Assembly (NCBI RefSeq): GCF_016908415.1
Contig: NZ_JAFBDW010000002.1
Location: 248,001 to 312,000 of the forward strand
Source of the DNA: Caldicoprobacter guelmensis
GTDB taxonomy: Bacteria; Bacillota; Clostridia; Caldicoprobacterales; Caldicoprobacteraceae
Direction of reading: 5' to 3'
DNA: 64,000 nucleotides
Shown: one piece after another, positions 25,770-34,622 of the stretch
How positions within the stretch are numbered: the first letter of the stretch is position 1
Layout: each line of letters starts with the position of its first letter
Position numbers and translations under genes: made by a program
The notes under the pieces: generated by a model
Told to the model about the DNA's origin: nothing
Seen by the model: the letters and a program-made list of their open reading frames with translations, nothing else
Databases searched by the model: none

Positions 25770-26912
25770 TCATTTTATCCCTGTAAGTTCCATGTTAACT
25801 TTTTTGAGAAGAGAGGGAATATCTAATTTTTGAGGACATTTACCAAGACATTCTCCACACTCCTTGCAAAAAGACGCAGATATTTTCTGCCCCATGAACC
25901 ATCTGTATGTAGACCTTCCACCTGTCCAATCGCCGAACATAACAGCTTCATTGTACAACCTGAAATTTTCAGGAATATCCACACCGCTTGGACACGGCAT
26001 GCAGTAACCGCATGCTGTACAATTTATTACTGCAAAAGATTCTAAGGTTTTCTTTACCTCTTCTATTAGTTTCAGCTCAACTTCACTCAAGTTATTTGGA
26101 GTCACATTCTTTATAATTTCAACATTCTTTTTAACTTGTTCTAAGGTACTCATTCCACTCAGTATAACAGCAACCTCCGGAAAATTCCCAAGCCATCTGA
26201 AACTCCATTCCACTTCAGACCAATTTTTTCCGTTACTGTGGAGAATGTCCTTTGCTTTCTGTGGAAGCCTAGCTAATTTTCCACCTTTCAACGGTTCCAT
26301 TATCACTACCGCAAGGCCCTTAGAAGCAGCATACTTTAACCCTCTCAATCCTGCCTGATAGTTAACATCCATGTAGTTCAGTTGGATTTGACAAAATTCC
26401 CATCCATCATAGCCATCAACTATTTCTTTAAAAGCAGGATATTTGTCATGGAACGAAAAACCAGCAAATCTAATTTTTCCTTGCATTTTCGCTCTATTAA
26501 AAAACTCTGCGAACTTTAAAGTTTTTATTTTTTCCCATCTTTCCTTGTTGAGAGCGTGCATTAGGTACATATCCACATGGTCAGTTTGGAGTTTTTCTAA
26601 TTGTTCATCCAAATATCTGTCAAAATCTTCGTGTTTTTCGACTTGCCATACAGGAGATTTAGTGGCAAGCAAAACCTTTTCTCTATATCCATCTTTTAAA
26701 GCTTTCCCCACTATTTTTTCGCTGTTTCCCATGTGATACGGATATGCGGTGTCAACATAATTTACACCATGTTCGATGGCATATCTAATCATCGCTATTG
26801 CCTTTTCTTCATCAATTTGAGACGGATTTTCCCCCAGTATAGGAAGTCTCATAGCACCGAATCCCAGAAGGGAAGTTTTCACACCTGTTTTTCCAAAATC
26901 TCTGTATTGCAT
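25770..26912 (-). CDS. Aldo/keto reductase with C-terminal ferredoxin domain
   Basis: A 380-aa two-domain oxidoreductase. The TIM-barrel part shows GFGAMRLP, the catalytic Asp/Tyr of YVDTAYPYH, ATKSPVW with Lys, and YLMHALN with His. A C-terminal 4Fe-4S unit follows with CTACGYCMPCPSGVDIP and CKECGECLGKCPQ. Such proteins reduce carbonyls with electrons from a ferredoxin or flavodoxin as well as NAD(P)H. ATG 26912 with GAGGTAGG upstream is the start; an upstream ATG at 26969 only extends the frame into a leader. It is controlled by the 19-bp-spacer MerR promoter. Confidence 0.9.
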   Translation of the reverse strand: MQYRDFGKTGVKTSLLGFGAMRLPILGENPSQIDEEKAIAMIRYAIEHGVNYVDTAYPYHMGNSEKIVGKALKDGYREKVLLATKSPVWQVEKHEDFDRYLDEQLEKLQTDHVDMYLMHALNKERWEKIKTLKFAEFFNRAKMQGKIRFAGFSFHDKYPAFKEIVDGYDGWEFCQIQLNYMDVNYQAGLRGLKYAASKGLAVVIMEPLKGGKLARLPQKAKDILHSNGKNWSEVEWSFRWLGNFPEVAVILSGMSTLEQVKKNVEIIKNVTPNNLSEVELKLIEEVKKTLESFAVINCTACGYCMPCPSGVDIPENFRLYNEAVMFGDWTGGRSTYRWFMGQKISASFCKECGECLGKCPQKLDIPSLLKKVNMELTGIK

Positions 26913-26965
26913 AGGCCTACCTCCATTATTAATTTTAGAATTCAAATAACTACTGTTCTTCAATT

Positions 26966-27052
26966 TCATTTTAACTCAATTTTACCATTTAATAAGCCAA
27001 GTTCGGTTGCTGAAATTTTAAGGCCACTTTTTCCGAGTTTTCGCTTTTCCAT
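26966..27052 (-). pseudogene. N-terminal remnant of a second aldo/keto reductase, now a leader ORF
   Basis: ATG 27052 has GGGGGTG six bases upstream and opens a 28-residue frame that begins MEKRKLGKSGLKISATELG, the classic aldo-keto reductase N terminus, then diverges (LLNGKIELK) and stops. It lies between the MerR promoter and the intact reductase, 53 bases before it. The rest of that reductase gene is gone, so a deletion is likely. Because it still has a start, a ribosome site and a promoter, it is probably translated as a leader peptide. Confidence 0.65.
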
Positions 27053-27087
27053 ATGTAACACCCCCAATATTATTGGTTTACAATTAA

Positions 27088-27118
27088 AATATAAATGCTG
27101 GAGTTAACTCCAAGTCAA
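27088..27118 (-). promoter_or_regulatory. MerR-activated promoter of the reductase operon (19-bp spacer)
   Basis: On the minus strand TTGACT (27118-27113), 19-base spacer with the palindrome TGGAGTTAACTCCAG, then TATATT (27093-27088). A 19-base spacer holding a dyad is the hallmark of MerR-activated promoters. Confidence 0.85.
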
Positions 27119-27262
27119 TACCTTTATTTGAAAAACCTTTAGAAGTGGCAAAGTGTTTTACAAGCAGATATTATCGATATAAAAAGATGCTATTCGACTC
27201 CATAAATTTACAAAATTTACAGGACAGATGTTGTATATTATCTACAAGGGGGGTTAGGACAA

Positions 27263-27778
27263 ATGAAGAGGGTGTTTAGCATTGCAATACTGGGATATAA
27301 CAGGCGCCAGGTTGAAAAATACCTTTCCGATATGCGCAAGGATTACGAGGAAGAGCTTTCTAAGAAAAAGGAACGTATGTTGCAGCTTATGGAAGAAAAC
27401 AACAAGATAAAATCCCAGCTCAAGGAGCTAGAGAAAAAATTGGAGGAATTTTCTGAGAGGGAGGCTTACATCTCAAAGGCATTGGTCAGGGCTGAACAAA
27501 AAGCTCAGGCTATCATAGAAGAAGGGCGTCAGAAGATCGCGGCTGAGATGTACCAACTGGAGATGGAGAAGAATAAATGGAAAGCAAGGTGTAAGGAGAT
27601 ACGGCGCCAGCTGTTGGAGTTTGAATATATGGTATGTACCCTAATGGAAAACTTTTATTCTGAAATCAACTACCTCAAATCTAAAGATTTGACTGATTCA
27701 ATTTTTGCAGAAGAAGAGGATATGGAATGCGATAAGAATAGCGAAGAAGAAAACGCTGGTTTGCTTAGCGTGTCATGA
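27263..27778 (+). CDS. DivIVA-like coiled-coil protein
   Basis: A 171-aa cytosolic protein. The N terminus (FSIAILGYNRRQVEKYLSDM) resembles the DivIVA/GpsB membrane-curvature motif in which a GYN/GYD plus V-DxFL pattern is conserved. A long charged coiled coil spans residues 25-130 (EELSKKKERMLQLMEE and following), then an acidic tail. DivIVA proteins sit at poles and septa and recruit division or envelope factors. It is monocistronic and ends at a terminator shared with groEL. A septum or pole role is inferred. Confidence 0.72.
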   Translation: MKRVFSIAILGYNRRQVEKYLSDMRKDYEEELSKKKERMLQLMEENNKIKSQLKELEKKLEEFSEREAYISKALVRAEQKAQAIIEEGRQKIAAEMYQLEMEKNKWKARCKEIRRQLLEFEYMVCTLMENFYSEINYLKSKDLTDSIFAEEEDMECDKNSEEENAGLLSVS

Positions 27779-27798
27779 TGTAATGTAATAGAAACAGC

Positions 27799-27840
27799 AG
27801 AAGCGGTTGCTCCTTTTATTAAGCAACCGCTTCTTATCAT
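27799..27840. terminator. Bidirectional terminator between the DivIVA-like gene and groEL
   Basis: Perfect 13-bp stem AGAAGCGGTTGCT/AGCAACCGCTTCT. Confidence 0.88.
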
Positions 27841-29456
27841 CAATACATTTCAGGATTCTTGCCACCCGGCACTGCTGGTTCTTTCTCGGGTATCTCAGCC
27901 ACTAAACTCTCGGTGGTGAGAACCATGGCCGCTACGCTGGCGGCATTCTGCAATGCTGAACGAGTAACTTTGGTAGGATCAATTATACCTTTGGCCACCA
28001 TGTCGCCGTATTCGCCTTTCAGAGCATCGAAACCAAAGTACTTGTCGCTGCTGGCTTTCACTCTCTCAGCTACCACGGAACCTTCCATACCGGCGTTAAT
28101 GGCGATCTGACGGAGCGGCTCTTCTAAAGCGCGTTTTACTATGTTGATACCTGTCAGTTCATCGCCTTCGGCCTGGAGTTTTTCTACTTCTTCTATAGCT
28201 TTGATGAGCGCTACGCCACCACCAGGAACGATACCCTCTTCAACAGCAGCTCTGGTAGCGTTGAGAGCGTCCTCAATTCTCAGCTTTTTCTCCTTCATTT
28301 CGGTCTCGGTTGCTGCACCGACTTTGATTACAGCTACGCCGCCAGCCAATTTGGCAAGACGCTCTTGCAATTTCTCTCTGTCGTAGTCAGAAGTGGTCTC
28401 CTCAATCTGGGCTTTGATGGAGGCGATACGGTTCTTGATCTCTTTCGGGTCGCCAGCACCGCCTACAATGGTGGTATTCTCTTTGTCCACAGTTACCTTA
28501 GCGGCACGGCCCAGCATATCAATGGTGGCTTCCTTGAGAGTGAGGCCTACCTCTTCGGAAATCACTGTACCCCCTGTCAGGATAGCGATATCCTGCAGCA
28601 TGGCTTTGCGCCTGTCACCAAATCCAGGAGCCTTTACGCCAACGCTGATGAGAGTGCCTCTCAGTTTGTTGACAACCAGCGTTGCCAAGGCCTCGCCTTC
28701 GATATCCTCAGCGATGATCAACAGTTTTCTGCCGTGTTGTACCACTTGCTCGAGTATTGGCAATAAATCTTGCACGTTGCTGATCTTCTTGTCGGTGATC
28801 AAAATCAATGGCTCTTCCAGCTCGGCAATCATCTTTTCAGTATCGGTTACCATGTAGGGCGAAATGTACCCTCTGTCAAATTGCATACCTTCCACAATCT
28901 CTACTTCAGTGGTCAAAGACTTGGACTCTTCGACAGTGATGACGCCGTCCTTGCCGACCTTGTCCATGGCATCGGCAATCAATTGACCAATGGTCTCATC
29001 GCCAGCAGAAATGGAAGCTACTTGAGCAATAGCCTCTTTGCTTTCAATAGGTTTGCTGAGCTTTTTGAGGGCTTCAACAGCTGCATCTACTGCCCTTTGG
29101 ATGCCTTTCTTTAACAACATGGGGTTAGCGCCTGCTGCTACATTCTTTAGCCCTTCACGAATGATGGCTTGTGCCAGAACCGTTGCTGTGGTGGTACCGT
29201 CACCAGCTACGTCGTTTGTCTTGCTGGCAACTTCTCTGACCAACTGAGCGCCCATATTCTCAAATGGGTCTTCCACTTCAATCTCTTTTGCAATGGTTAC
29301 GCCATCGTTAACGATTTGTGGAGAACCATATTTCTTCTCCAATACAACATTACGCCCTTTGGGACCAAGGGTTATCTTCACAGTATCGGCCAATTTGTTG
29401 ACGCCACGCTCTATCGCTCTTCTGGCTTCTTCTCCGTAAATTATTTGTTTGGCCAT
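27840..29456 (-). CDS. groL: 60 kDa chaperonin GroEL
   Basis: ATP-driven folding chamber of 14 subunits working with GroES. The 538-aa chain begins AKQIIYGEEARRAIERGV, has the ATP-site GDGTTTATVLAQ, and the equatorial AAVEEGIVPGGGVAL. The C terminus ends PGGKNPEMY and lacks the usual GGM repeats, a common Clostridial trait. It follows groES by 25 bases and is controlled by the CIRCE element. Confidence 0.98.
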   Translation of the reverse strand: MAKQIIYGEEARRAIERGVNKLADTVKITLGPKGRNVVLEKKYGSPQIVNDGVTIAKEIEVEDPFENMGAQLVREVASKTNDVAGDGTTTATVLAQAIIREGLKNVAAGANPMLLKKGIQRAVDAAVEALKKLSKPIESKEAIAQVASISAGDETIGQLIADAMDKVGKDGVITVEESKSLTTEVEIVEGMQFDRGYISPYMVTDTEKMIAELEEPLILITDKKISNVQDLLPILEQVVQHGRKLLIIAEDIEGEALATLVVNKLRGTLISVGVKAPGFGDRRKAMLQDIAILTGGTVISEEVGLTLKEATIDMLGRAAKVTVDKENTTIVGGAGDPKEIKNRIASIKAQIEETTSDYDREKLQERLAKLAGGVAVIKVGAATETEMKEKKLRIEDALNATRAAVEEGIVPGGGVALIKAIEEVEKLQAEGDELTGINIVKRALEEPLRQIAINAGMEGSVVAERVKASSDKYFGFDALKGEYGDMVAKGIIDPTKVTRSALQNAASVAAMVLTTESLVAEIPEKEPAVPGGKNPEMY

Positions 29457-29481
29457 ATGTATCTACCTCCTTTTTTAGTTT

Positions 29482-29766
29482 TTATTCAACTACTGCAAGT
29501 ATATCGCTTTGACGAACTATAATGTATTCTTCATTGTCCAGTTTGACTTCTGTACCAGCGTATTTGGAATAGATGACCTTGTCGCCCACTTTCACTTCCA
29601 TCTTAATCTCTTTGCCATCGACCATGCCACCAGGACCTACAGCGATAACCTCAGCCATCTGGGGCTTCTCTTTTGCAGAGCTCGGCAAAACAATGCCACC
29701 CTTTGTGGTCTCTTCAGTTTCTAAAGCTTTGATTACAACCCTGTCACCCAATGGTCTTAACTTCAT
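29482..29766 (-). CDS. groS: 10 kDa co-chaperonin GroES
   Basis: Heptameric lid for GroEL. The 94-aa chain starts MKLRPLGDRVVIK, has the mobile loop ETEETTKGGIVLP and the KVIYSKYAGTEVK segment. A good AGGAGG-like site precedes ATG 29766. First gene of groES-groEL, directly behind CIRCE. Confidence 0.98.
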   Translation of the reverse strand: MKLRPLGDRVVIKALETEETTKGGIVLPSSAKEKPQMAEVIAVGPGGMVDGKEIKMEVKVGDKVIYSKYAGTEVKLDNEEYIIVRQSDILAVVE

Positions 29767-29828
29767 GGCATTAACCCTCCTTTTTCATAGTTGTGTTTTT
29801 TGTGACGGTTTGTTTTAAGCCCTTTCTA

Positions 29829-29855
29829 TTAGCACTCATCATTGGTGAGTGCTAA
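29829..29855. promoter_or_regulatory. CIRCE element (HrcA operator)
   Basis: Perfect TTAGCACTC-N9-GAGTGCTAA inverted repeat, 62 bases before groES. HrcA repression and heat-shock induction of groESL follow from established knowledge. The upstream gap 29856-30061 holds a plausible minus-strand promoter (TTGCCA-N17-TAAACT) and nothing else that I can see. Confidence 0.97.
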
Positions 29856-30061
29856 TCACAGTAAATAGTTTATATAAAAGATAAGGGGATGGCAAATACT
29901 GTTTTAGGCAAATTTTAATCAAATATTTCGAAATTCATAAAATAAACCATAAAATCGTTTTTTTACTTGCTGTATTTAGAAAAAGATGTGATTTTTAAGT
30001 TCTCTACAAATTCTGATTAAAATTAAAAAAATAGAAGAAAAGCAATTTTGATGTCAAAAAA

Positions 30062-30090
30062 TTGTAAGCCTGTGATTTTTACAGTATAAT
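30062..30090 (+). promoter_or_regulatory. SigA-type promoter of the dCMP deaminase gene
   Basis: TTGTAA (30062-30067), 17-base spacer, TATAAT (30085-30090). A leader of about 110 bases follows. Confidence 0.65.
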
Positions 30091-30208
30091 ACCCATAGGC
30101 GTAATTGGTAAAGGCTCAAACGCTGCCGAAAAGTTCTGGTACACCAAGTGTATAAAAAATTTTAGCAAGTAGAATGTGTTTAAGTAGTGTTGAAGGAGGG
30201 AAGGGTCT

Positions 30209-30658
30209 GTGGATAAGTGGGATAAGAGGTTTATGGAGCTGGCAGAAGTCATTGCCAACTGGTCGAGCTGCTATCAGCCAAACAGGAAGATAGGGGCGGT
30301 CATAGTAAAAAATAAGCGGATTTTGACTACCGGCTATAATGGTGCTCCGTCGGGGTATACCAGCTGTATTGAAAGGGAAGAATGTTTAAGGCGCAAGGCG
30401 AATATACCTTCCGGCACTCATCATGAGTTCTGCTATGCGGTTCATGCTGAACAAAATGCCATTGCCCAGGCGGCCAAGATGGGAATTTCAATTGATGGGG
30501 CTACTATGTACTGTACTCACCAGCCCTGCGTCATATGTGCCAAGCTTATTATCAACAGCGGAATAAAGAGGGTTGTATACAAATATCCTTACCCTGACGA
30601 GCTTGCAACGCATATACTGACCACGGTTGGAGTAAGCCTCGAGAAATACGAAGAGTAG
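30209..30658 (+). CDS. Deoxycytidylate deaminase (ComEB-like)
   Basis: Zinc enzyme that deaminates dCMP to dUMP for dTTP synthesis. The 149-aa chain has the zinc-site HAEQNAI and CTHQPCVICAK, plus the substrate loop GYNGAPSGYTSC. An extra Cys/His-rich insertion (CIEREECLRRK..HHEFC) is typical of the dCMP deaminase family. It starts at GTG behind GAAGGAGGG and is transcribed alone. Confidence 0.94.
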   Translation: MDKWDKRFMELAEVIANWSSCYQPNRKIGAVIVKNKRILTTGYNGAPSGYTSCIEREECLRRKANIPSGTHHEFCYAVHAEQNAIAQAAKMGISIDGATMYCTHQPCVICAKLIINSGIKRVVYKYPYPDELATHILTTVGVSLEKYEE

Positions 30659-30691
30659 TGGTTTTGTATGCCAACTCTTTGTTGAACATAA

Positions 30692-31447
30692 TTAATCAAT
30701 AAATTTTCCTGTGAGCTTCTGTATGGTGCGTGGGAGAGAATCTTTCGCACTTCCCAGGGGTTTGTTTTGGTTTCGATAGTCGAATTTATTTATAAACTGA
30801 AAAAGTTCCTGTTCCAGGCCTTGGAAAGATTTGATTTCAATGGGGATTACATCGGCCAGCCAGAGGGCTTGCTTGTGTGCAGGCAGCGTCTCTCTGGATA
30901 TTTTTATGGTTAATAGCAGGTGTTTGAGGCAAAACCCCTTTGAAGCCTCAAGGGTTTTTTTGAATTCTTTTTCTGTGTCCCACAAGTAGAGGATAGTGTA
31001 GGCATACCGGTTCATGGTATTTGACATCCTATTGCAGATTACACACTGCTCATGTTGCTTGATGAGCCATTCCTCAAATTCGACTGTGAGCTGCTGTATC
31101 TCTTTTCTTCCTTTGATTATGCTGCTTAATGTAGAAGCATTTCTAGTTTTGCTTGCTTTCAAAACCGCATTGCAATGCTTTTCAAACTTCTCCATAAACT
31201 CTTTGAGGTGGGTATGGGTCATTAAAGCAAGGCCTAAACGGTTTTGAGCGTCGTATAACAGTTTAAAATGGTGTGGACAAAACCCTATTTGATTGACTTC
31301 TATTCGAGTATCTGGTTCCATCACTGAGCCCCCAAGGAAGGATTCCACATAGCTTTTTTCTATCCTGTTTTCCAGGTTGCATAAGGGACACTCCCCTCCT
31401 TCATGATAAGCGTCCCATACTGGAATGGTATCAATGTGGTATTTCAT
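30692..31447 (-). CDS. DUF6062 family protein
   Basis: A 251-aa cytosolic protein with repeated Cys/His pairs: CPLC near residue 20, CPHH near 58, CVIC near 136 and CLKH near 174. These pairs look like ligands of two metal sites, each made from a CxxC and a CxxH element. The opening KYHIDTIPVWDAYHEGGECPLC is typical of the Clostridial family now called DUF6062. The function is unknown. It is convergent with the dCMP deaminase and divergent from the SPOR protein. Confidence 0.82.
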   Translation of the reverse strand: MKYHIDTIPVWDAYHEGGECPLCNLENRIEKSYVESFLGGSVMEPDTRIEVNQIGFCPHHFKLLYDAQNRLGLALMTHTHLKEFMEKFEKHCNAVLKASKTRNASTLSSIIKGRKEIQQLTVEFEEWLIKQHEQCVICNRMSNTMNRYAYTILYLWDTEKEFKKTLEASKGFCLKHLLLTIKISRETLPAHKQALWLADVIPIEIKSFQGLEQELFQFINKFDYRNQNKPLGSAKDSLPRTIQKLTGKFID

Positions 31448-31558
31448 CGCTAACCTCCATACTTAGATCTAGCAAGTTCTGGCTACTATTTTATCATAAA
31501 TCAAGTGGACCTGCCATAGATATAACTATGAAGTTTGTAGCTTAAAGGAGGAATTTTT

Positions 31559-32494
31559 ATGCGTTACTCGAGGTTAAAGAGGAGAAAACGAAATCGTTAT
31601 ACTTGGATAGTATTCTTAGGGCTTTTATTGTTTTTGGTGGTATATATAGGATCTGCCAGTGCAGCCGGCAATTTCATAAGCCGACTGATTACGTCTTTTC
31701 TGAACAATTTCACCAGCGCTAACTCGGGTAAAGGGGATGCTTCTATTGGAGTGCCTGATACTCAGCTTACTGTTCCTGATAAAGCCGATACCGCTCCGAA
31801 TGAGAGTTTGGATAAAGGTAATATCCAAAAAGTTACAGAACAGCTTGACATAGTTCCTTTTAATCTGTATACCATCCAACTGGGAGCTTTTTCGAGCAAG
31901 GAAAATGCTGAAATGGCTGCCAGTGAACTCAGGGCGAAAGGCGGGGCGGGGTATATTTTAAATGATAAATATTTTCGCCTTTTGGCCATGGGTTATGCTT
32001 CTGAGGGTGATGCCCAAAAAGTAAAGCAACAGTTGCAGAAGGAGGGGATAGAAAGCCAGATATACTTGATTTCGGCGTCGGGTGTCAAATTAGAGATAAC
32101 CGCTGTGGCTGATAAGGTAAACAGCATAAAATCGGCCTTTTCGATATGGATTGATAAAGTTAAGGCGCTGGAGGATATGGTGAAAAAATTAGATACATCA
32201 GCGATATCGGTGGAGGACGCCAAGAAAGTTCTGAAAGCAACGGTTGAGGAGTTTAACTCTACCCTCGAGCAGCTCAAAACGTATTTGGTTACCCAGGAAA
32301 GCAATCCTATATTGACAGGACTTCAAAACCTTTACCAAAATTGTATCGAAAGCCTTAACGGAATATTAGCCGAAAATGTCGCGGACAGGGTAGCAACTTC
32401 GTCAAAAATAAAGTATACTTATATTGATATGGTTTATAGGTACAAGCAATATATAGATAACATAACGAGTGAACAAGGGGGAACTGGCAATTGA
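31559..32494 (+). CDS. Membrane-anchored SPOR-domain protein
   Basis: A 311-aa protein with a basic N terminus (RLKRRKRNRYTW), one membrane helix (residues 14-34) and an extracytoplasmic part. A SPOR domain occupies about residues 97-170 (YTIQLGAFSSKENAEMAASELRAKG, then YFRLLAMGYASEGDAQKVKQQL), the fold that binds denuded peptidoglycan at septa. A helical region follows to the end. It has AAAGGAGG before ATG and overlaps the next gene (TTGA), so it starts the long hydrogenase-related transcript, an odd partner for it. Confidence 0.87.
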   Translation: MRYSRLKRRKRNRYTWIVFLGLLLFLVVYIGSASAAGNFISRLITSFLNNFTSANSGKGDASIGVPDTQLTVPDKADTAPNESLDKGNIQKVTEQLDIVPFNLYTIQLGAFSSKENAEMAASELRAKGGAGYILNDKYFRLLAMGYASEGDAQKVKQQLQKEGIESQIYLISASGVKLEITAVADKVNSIKSAFSIWIDKVKALEDMVKKLDTSAISVEDAKKVLKATVEEFNSTLEQLKTYLVTQESNPILTGLQNLYQNCIESLNGILAENVADRVATSSKIKYTYIDMVYRYKQYIDNITSEQGGTGN

Positions 32495-32844
32495 AAATAG
32501 AAGAAATATGCCGTCTGCTCAATGCCAAGTTGTTGACAGGCCAGGAGTTGTTGGATAGGGAAGTGTTTTCAGCCTGTGCCTCAGACCTGATGAGCGATAT
32601 ATTATCTTATGTAAAAAATCAAACGGTATTGCTTACCGGTCTTACAAATGCCCATGTTATAAAGATGGCTGAGATACTGGAAGTTACTGCTATAGTATTC
32701 GTAGGGGGGCGAATGCCGGCTAATGAAGTTGTTGACATGGCTAGAAAGATGGGCGTTGTTGTCCTTGTAACCGAATACACCATGTATGAGGCGTGTGGAA
32801 GGCTGTATAGCGCTGGATTACCAGGGTGTACGAGGGAGTTGTAG
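32491..32844 (+). CDS. DRTGG-domain protein 1
   Basis: A 117-aa protein consisting of one DRTGG domain. Visible parts are LLNAKLLTGQELLDREVFSACASDLMSDIL and VLVTEYTMYEACGRLYSAGL. Stand-alone DRTGG proteins accompany [FeFe]-hydrogenase and RsbT-like ATPase genes in many Clostridia; the fold is known from pyruvate-kinase-like and Pta N-terminal domains and may bind a nucleotide. TTG start overlaps the previous stop. A paralogue (34623-34979) shares the LDREV/LEREV and YxxG pattern. Function is inferred only as regulatory. Confidence 0.8.
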   Translation: MKIEEICRLLNAKLLTGQELLDREVFSACASDLMSDILSYVKNQTVLLTGLTNAHVIKMAEILEVTAIVFVGGRMPANEVVDMARKMGVVVLVTEYTMYEACGRLYSAGLPGCTREL

Positions 32845-33285
32845 ATGGGGGGAAATAACCGTTCGATTGAACAGGTGTTTTATATCAAGGCCGGGGATTT
32901 TGCTTCGGCAGGTGAGGCTTCTAGTCAAATAAAGAAAACGCTGAAGCAATTGGGTGTTGATTCGGGTGTTGTACGTCGGGCTACCATAGCGGCCTATGAA
33001 GCTGAAATGAACCTGATAATACACTCTATAGGTGGGGAGCTGAAGCTTAAGGTAACCCCTGAGACTATCATTATAACGGCCGAGGATAAAGGGCCTGGCA
33101 TCCCAGACATAGATTTGGCCATGCAGGAGGGATACTCTACAGCTCCTGAGATAGCAAGGGAGCTGGGGTTTGGTGCAGGAATGGGCCTTCCCAACATTAA
33201 ACGCAATGCTGACCGTTTGAACATTCAATCCAAAGTGGGAGAGGGAACGCTGGTGGAGATATATTTTGACATAAAAGCAAGGTGA
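32845..33285 (+). CDS. RsbT-like ATP-binding protein (HATPase)
   Basis: A 146-aa GHKL ATPase without phosphoacceptor His domain. The N box is RATIAAYEAEMNLIIHS with the Asn and Glu for ATP-Mg, the G1 box is DKGPGIPD and the G2 region is GFGAGMGLPNIKRNADRL. The ending VGEGTLVEIYF is also typical. The pattern is that of RsbT/RsbW-type Ser/Thr switch kinases. It sits between a DRTGG gene and a HydS-like gene and may read their redox state. Its target is not visible here. Confidence 0.87.
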   Translation: MGGNNRSIEQVFYIKAGDFASAGEASSQIKKTLKQLGVDSGVVRRATIAAYEAEMNLIIHSIGGELKLKVTPETIIITAEDKGPGIPDIDLAMQEGYSTAPEIARELGFGAGMGLPNIKRNADRLNIQSKVGEGTLVEIYFDIKAR

Positions 33286-34616
33286 GGGAATTGAAGGAAT
33301 ATTACCATTCTGTTACTTTGAGAAAGGACAAGTGTAGGGGATGTACCAATTGCATAAAGAGGTGCCCTACTGAGGCCATAAGGGTGAGGGATGGCAAAGC
33401 CAGGATAATTGCGGAGAGGTGTATAGACTGCGGAGAATGCATAAGGGTGTGCCCTTATCATGCAAAGGTAGCGGTTACTGACTCTTTATCTTCTATCGAG
33501 AAGTTTAGATATCGCATAGCGCTGCCGGCCCCCACCCTGTATGGCCAGTTTAAAAATGTAGACGACATAAAGGTAATTCTTGCAGGACTTAAGAAGCTGG
33601 GTTTTGACTACGTGTATGAGGTAGCAAGGGGAGCAGATTATGTGACCGCTTTTGTCAGGGAAGCGCTTAAGGATCCAAATCGCAAAAGGCCTCTCATATC
33701 CTCAGCCTGCCCGGCCATTGTCAGGCTTATTCAGGTGCGTTTTCCTGAGCTGATAGATAATATAGTGGATGTTGATTCGCCCATGGAAATTGCTGCACAG
33801 CTTGCCAGGACCGAATTTTGTGAAAAGCACGGCGTAAAGCCTCAAGAGGTGGGGGTATTTTTCATCACGCCCTGCGCGGCTAAGATGACCAGCATACGGA
33901 ATCCGGTGGGCAGGAAGGAATCTTCGGTGGATGGGGCAATTTCCATCCAGGAGATATACGGCCCACTCTACAACCAGATGAACAACCTGAAAGAGGAAGA
34001 CGTTGTGCAGATGGCGTCGCCCTTTGGAGTGGGATGGGCCAATTCTGGGGGAGCGTGCCTCTCACTTGGGATTGATAGTTACCTGGCGGTTGACGGTATA
34101 CAGAACGTCATACGGGTGCTTGAAGAGATAGAGGATGAGAAGCTGACTGACCTGGAATATTTTGAAGGGTTGGCCTGTCCCGGTGGATGTGTAGGTGGTC
34201 CGCTTACCGTTGAGAACGGATTTGTAGCAAAAAACCGTATAAGGAAGCTGTCTGAAAAGGCAAAGGGTAACCCGGTTTCAGAAAAAGAATTGCAAGAAGT
34301 TGCGCAAAAGATACAATGGCGGCTTGATGAAAAGATACCTCCTAAACCTGTGATGAAGTTGGATGATGATATAGTTGAAGCCATGAGAAAGATGGAAATG
34401 ATAGAGGAAATATACAACAGTTTGCCAGGGCTTGACTGTGGTTCCTGTGGTTCACCCAGCTGTCGAACCTTGGCTGAAGATATAGTGAGGGGTTTTGCTT
34501 CTGAGTTGGATTGTGTGTTTAAATTGAGGGAAAAGGTAAAACAGCTGGCACAGGAAATGATAGAGCTTTCTGAAAAAATCCCAGGAGGCAAAAAGGAAAA
34601 CGAAAGGCAGGAGTGA
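33282..34616 (+). CDS. [FeFe]-hydrogenase-like sensory protein (HydS-like)
   Basis: A 444-aa protein with two N-terminal 4Fe-4S motifs (CRGCTNCIKRCP, CIDCGECIRVCP), a hydrogenase large-subunit domain and a C-terminal Fe-S domain (LDCGSCGSPSCRTL). The H-cluster loops are altered: SSACPAIV replaces TSC(C/S)PGW, TPCAAKMTS replaces MPCxxKKxE, and LACPGGCVGGPLT replaces MACPGGCVNGGGQP. Some Cys ligands remain while residues used for proton transfer and catalysis are changed. This is the pattern of group C/D sensory enzymes rather than a bulk hydrogenase. GTG 33282 overlaps the previous stop; TTG 33291 is an alternative. Confidence 0.86.
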   Translation: MRELKEYYHSVTLRKDKCRGCTNCIKRCPTEAIRVRDGKARIIAERCIDCGECIRVCPYHAKVAVTDSLSSIEKFRYRIALPAPTLYGQFKNVDDIKVILAGLKKLGFDYVYEVARGADYVTAFVREALKDPNRKRPLISSACPAIVRLIQVRFPELIDNIVDVDSPMEIAAQLARTEFCEKHGVKPQEVGVFFITPCAAKMTSIRNPVGRKESSVDGAISIQEIYGPLYNQMNNLKEEDVVQMASPFGVGWANSGGACLSLGIDSYLAVDGIQNVIRVLEEIEDEKLTDLEYFEGLACPGGCVGGPLTVENGFVAKNRIRKLSEKAKGNPVSEKELQEVAQKIQWRLDEKIPPKPVMKLDDDIVEAMRKMEMIEEIYNSLPGLDCGSCGSPSCRTLAEDIVRGFASELDCVFKLREKVKQLAQEMIELSEKIPGGKKENERQE

Positions 34617-34622
34617 AGTTGG

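Noticed and set aside
28141..29247. Several plus-strand frames opposite groEL
   Set aside because: They mirror the highly conserved groEL reading frame and give no recognisable proteins.
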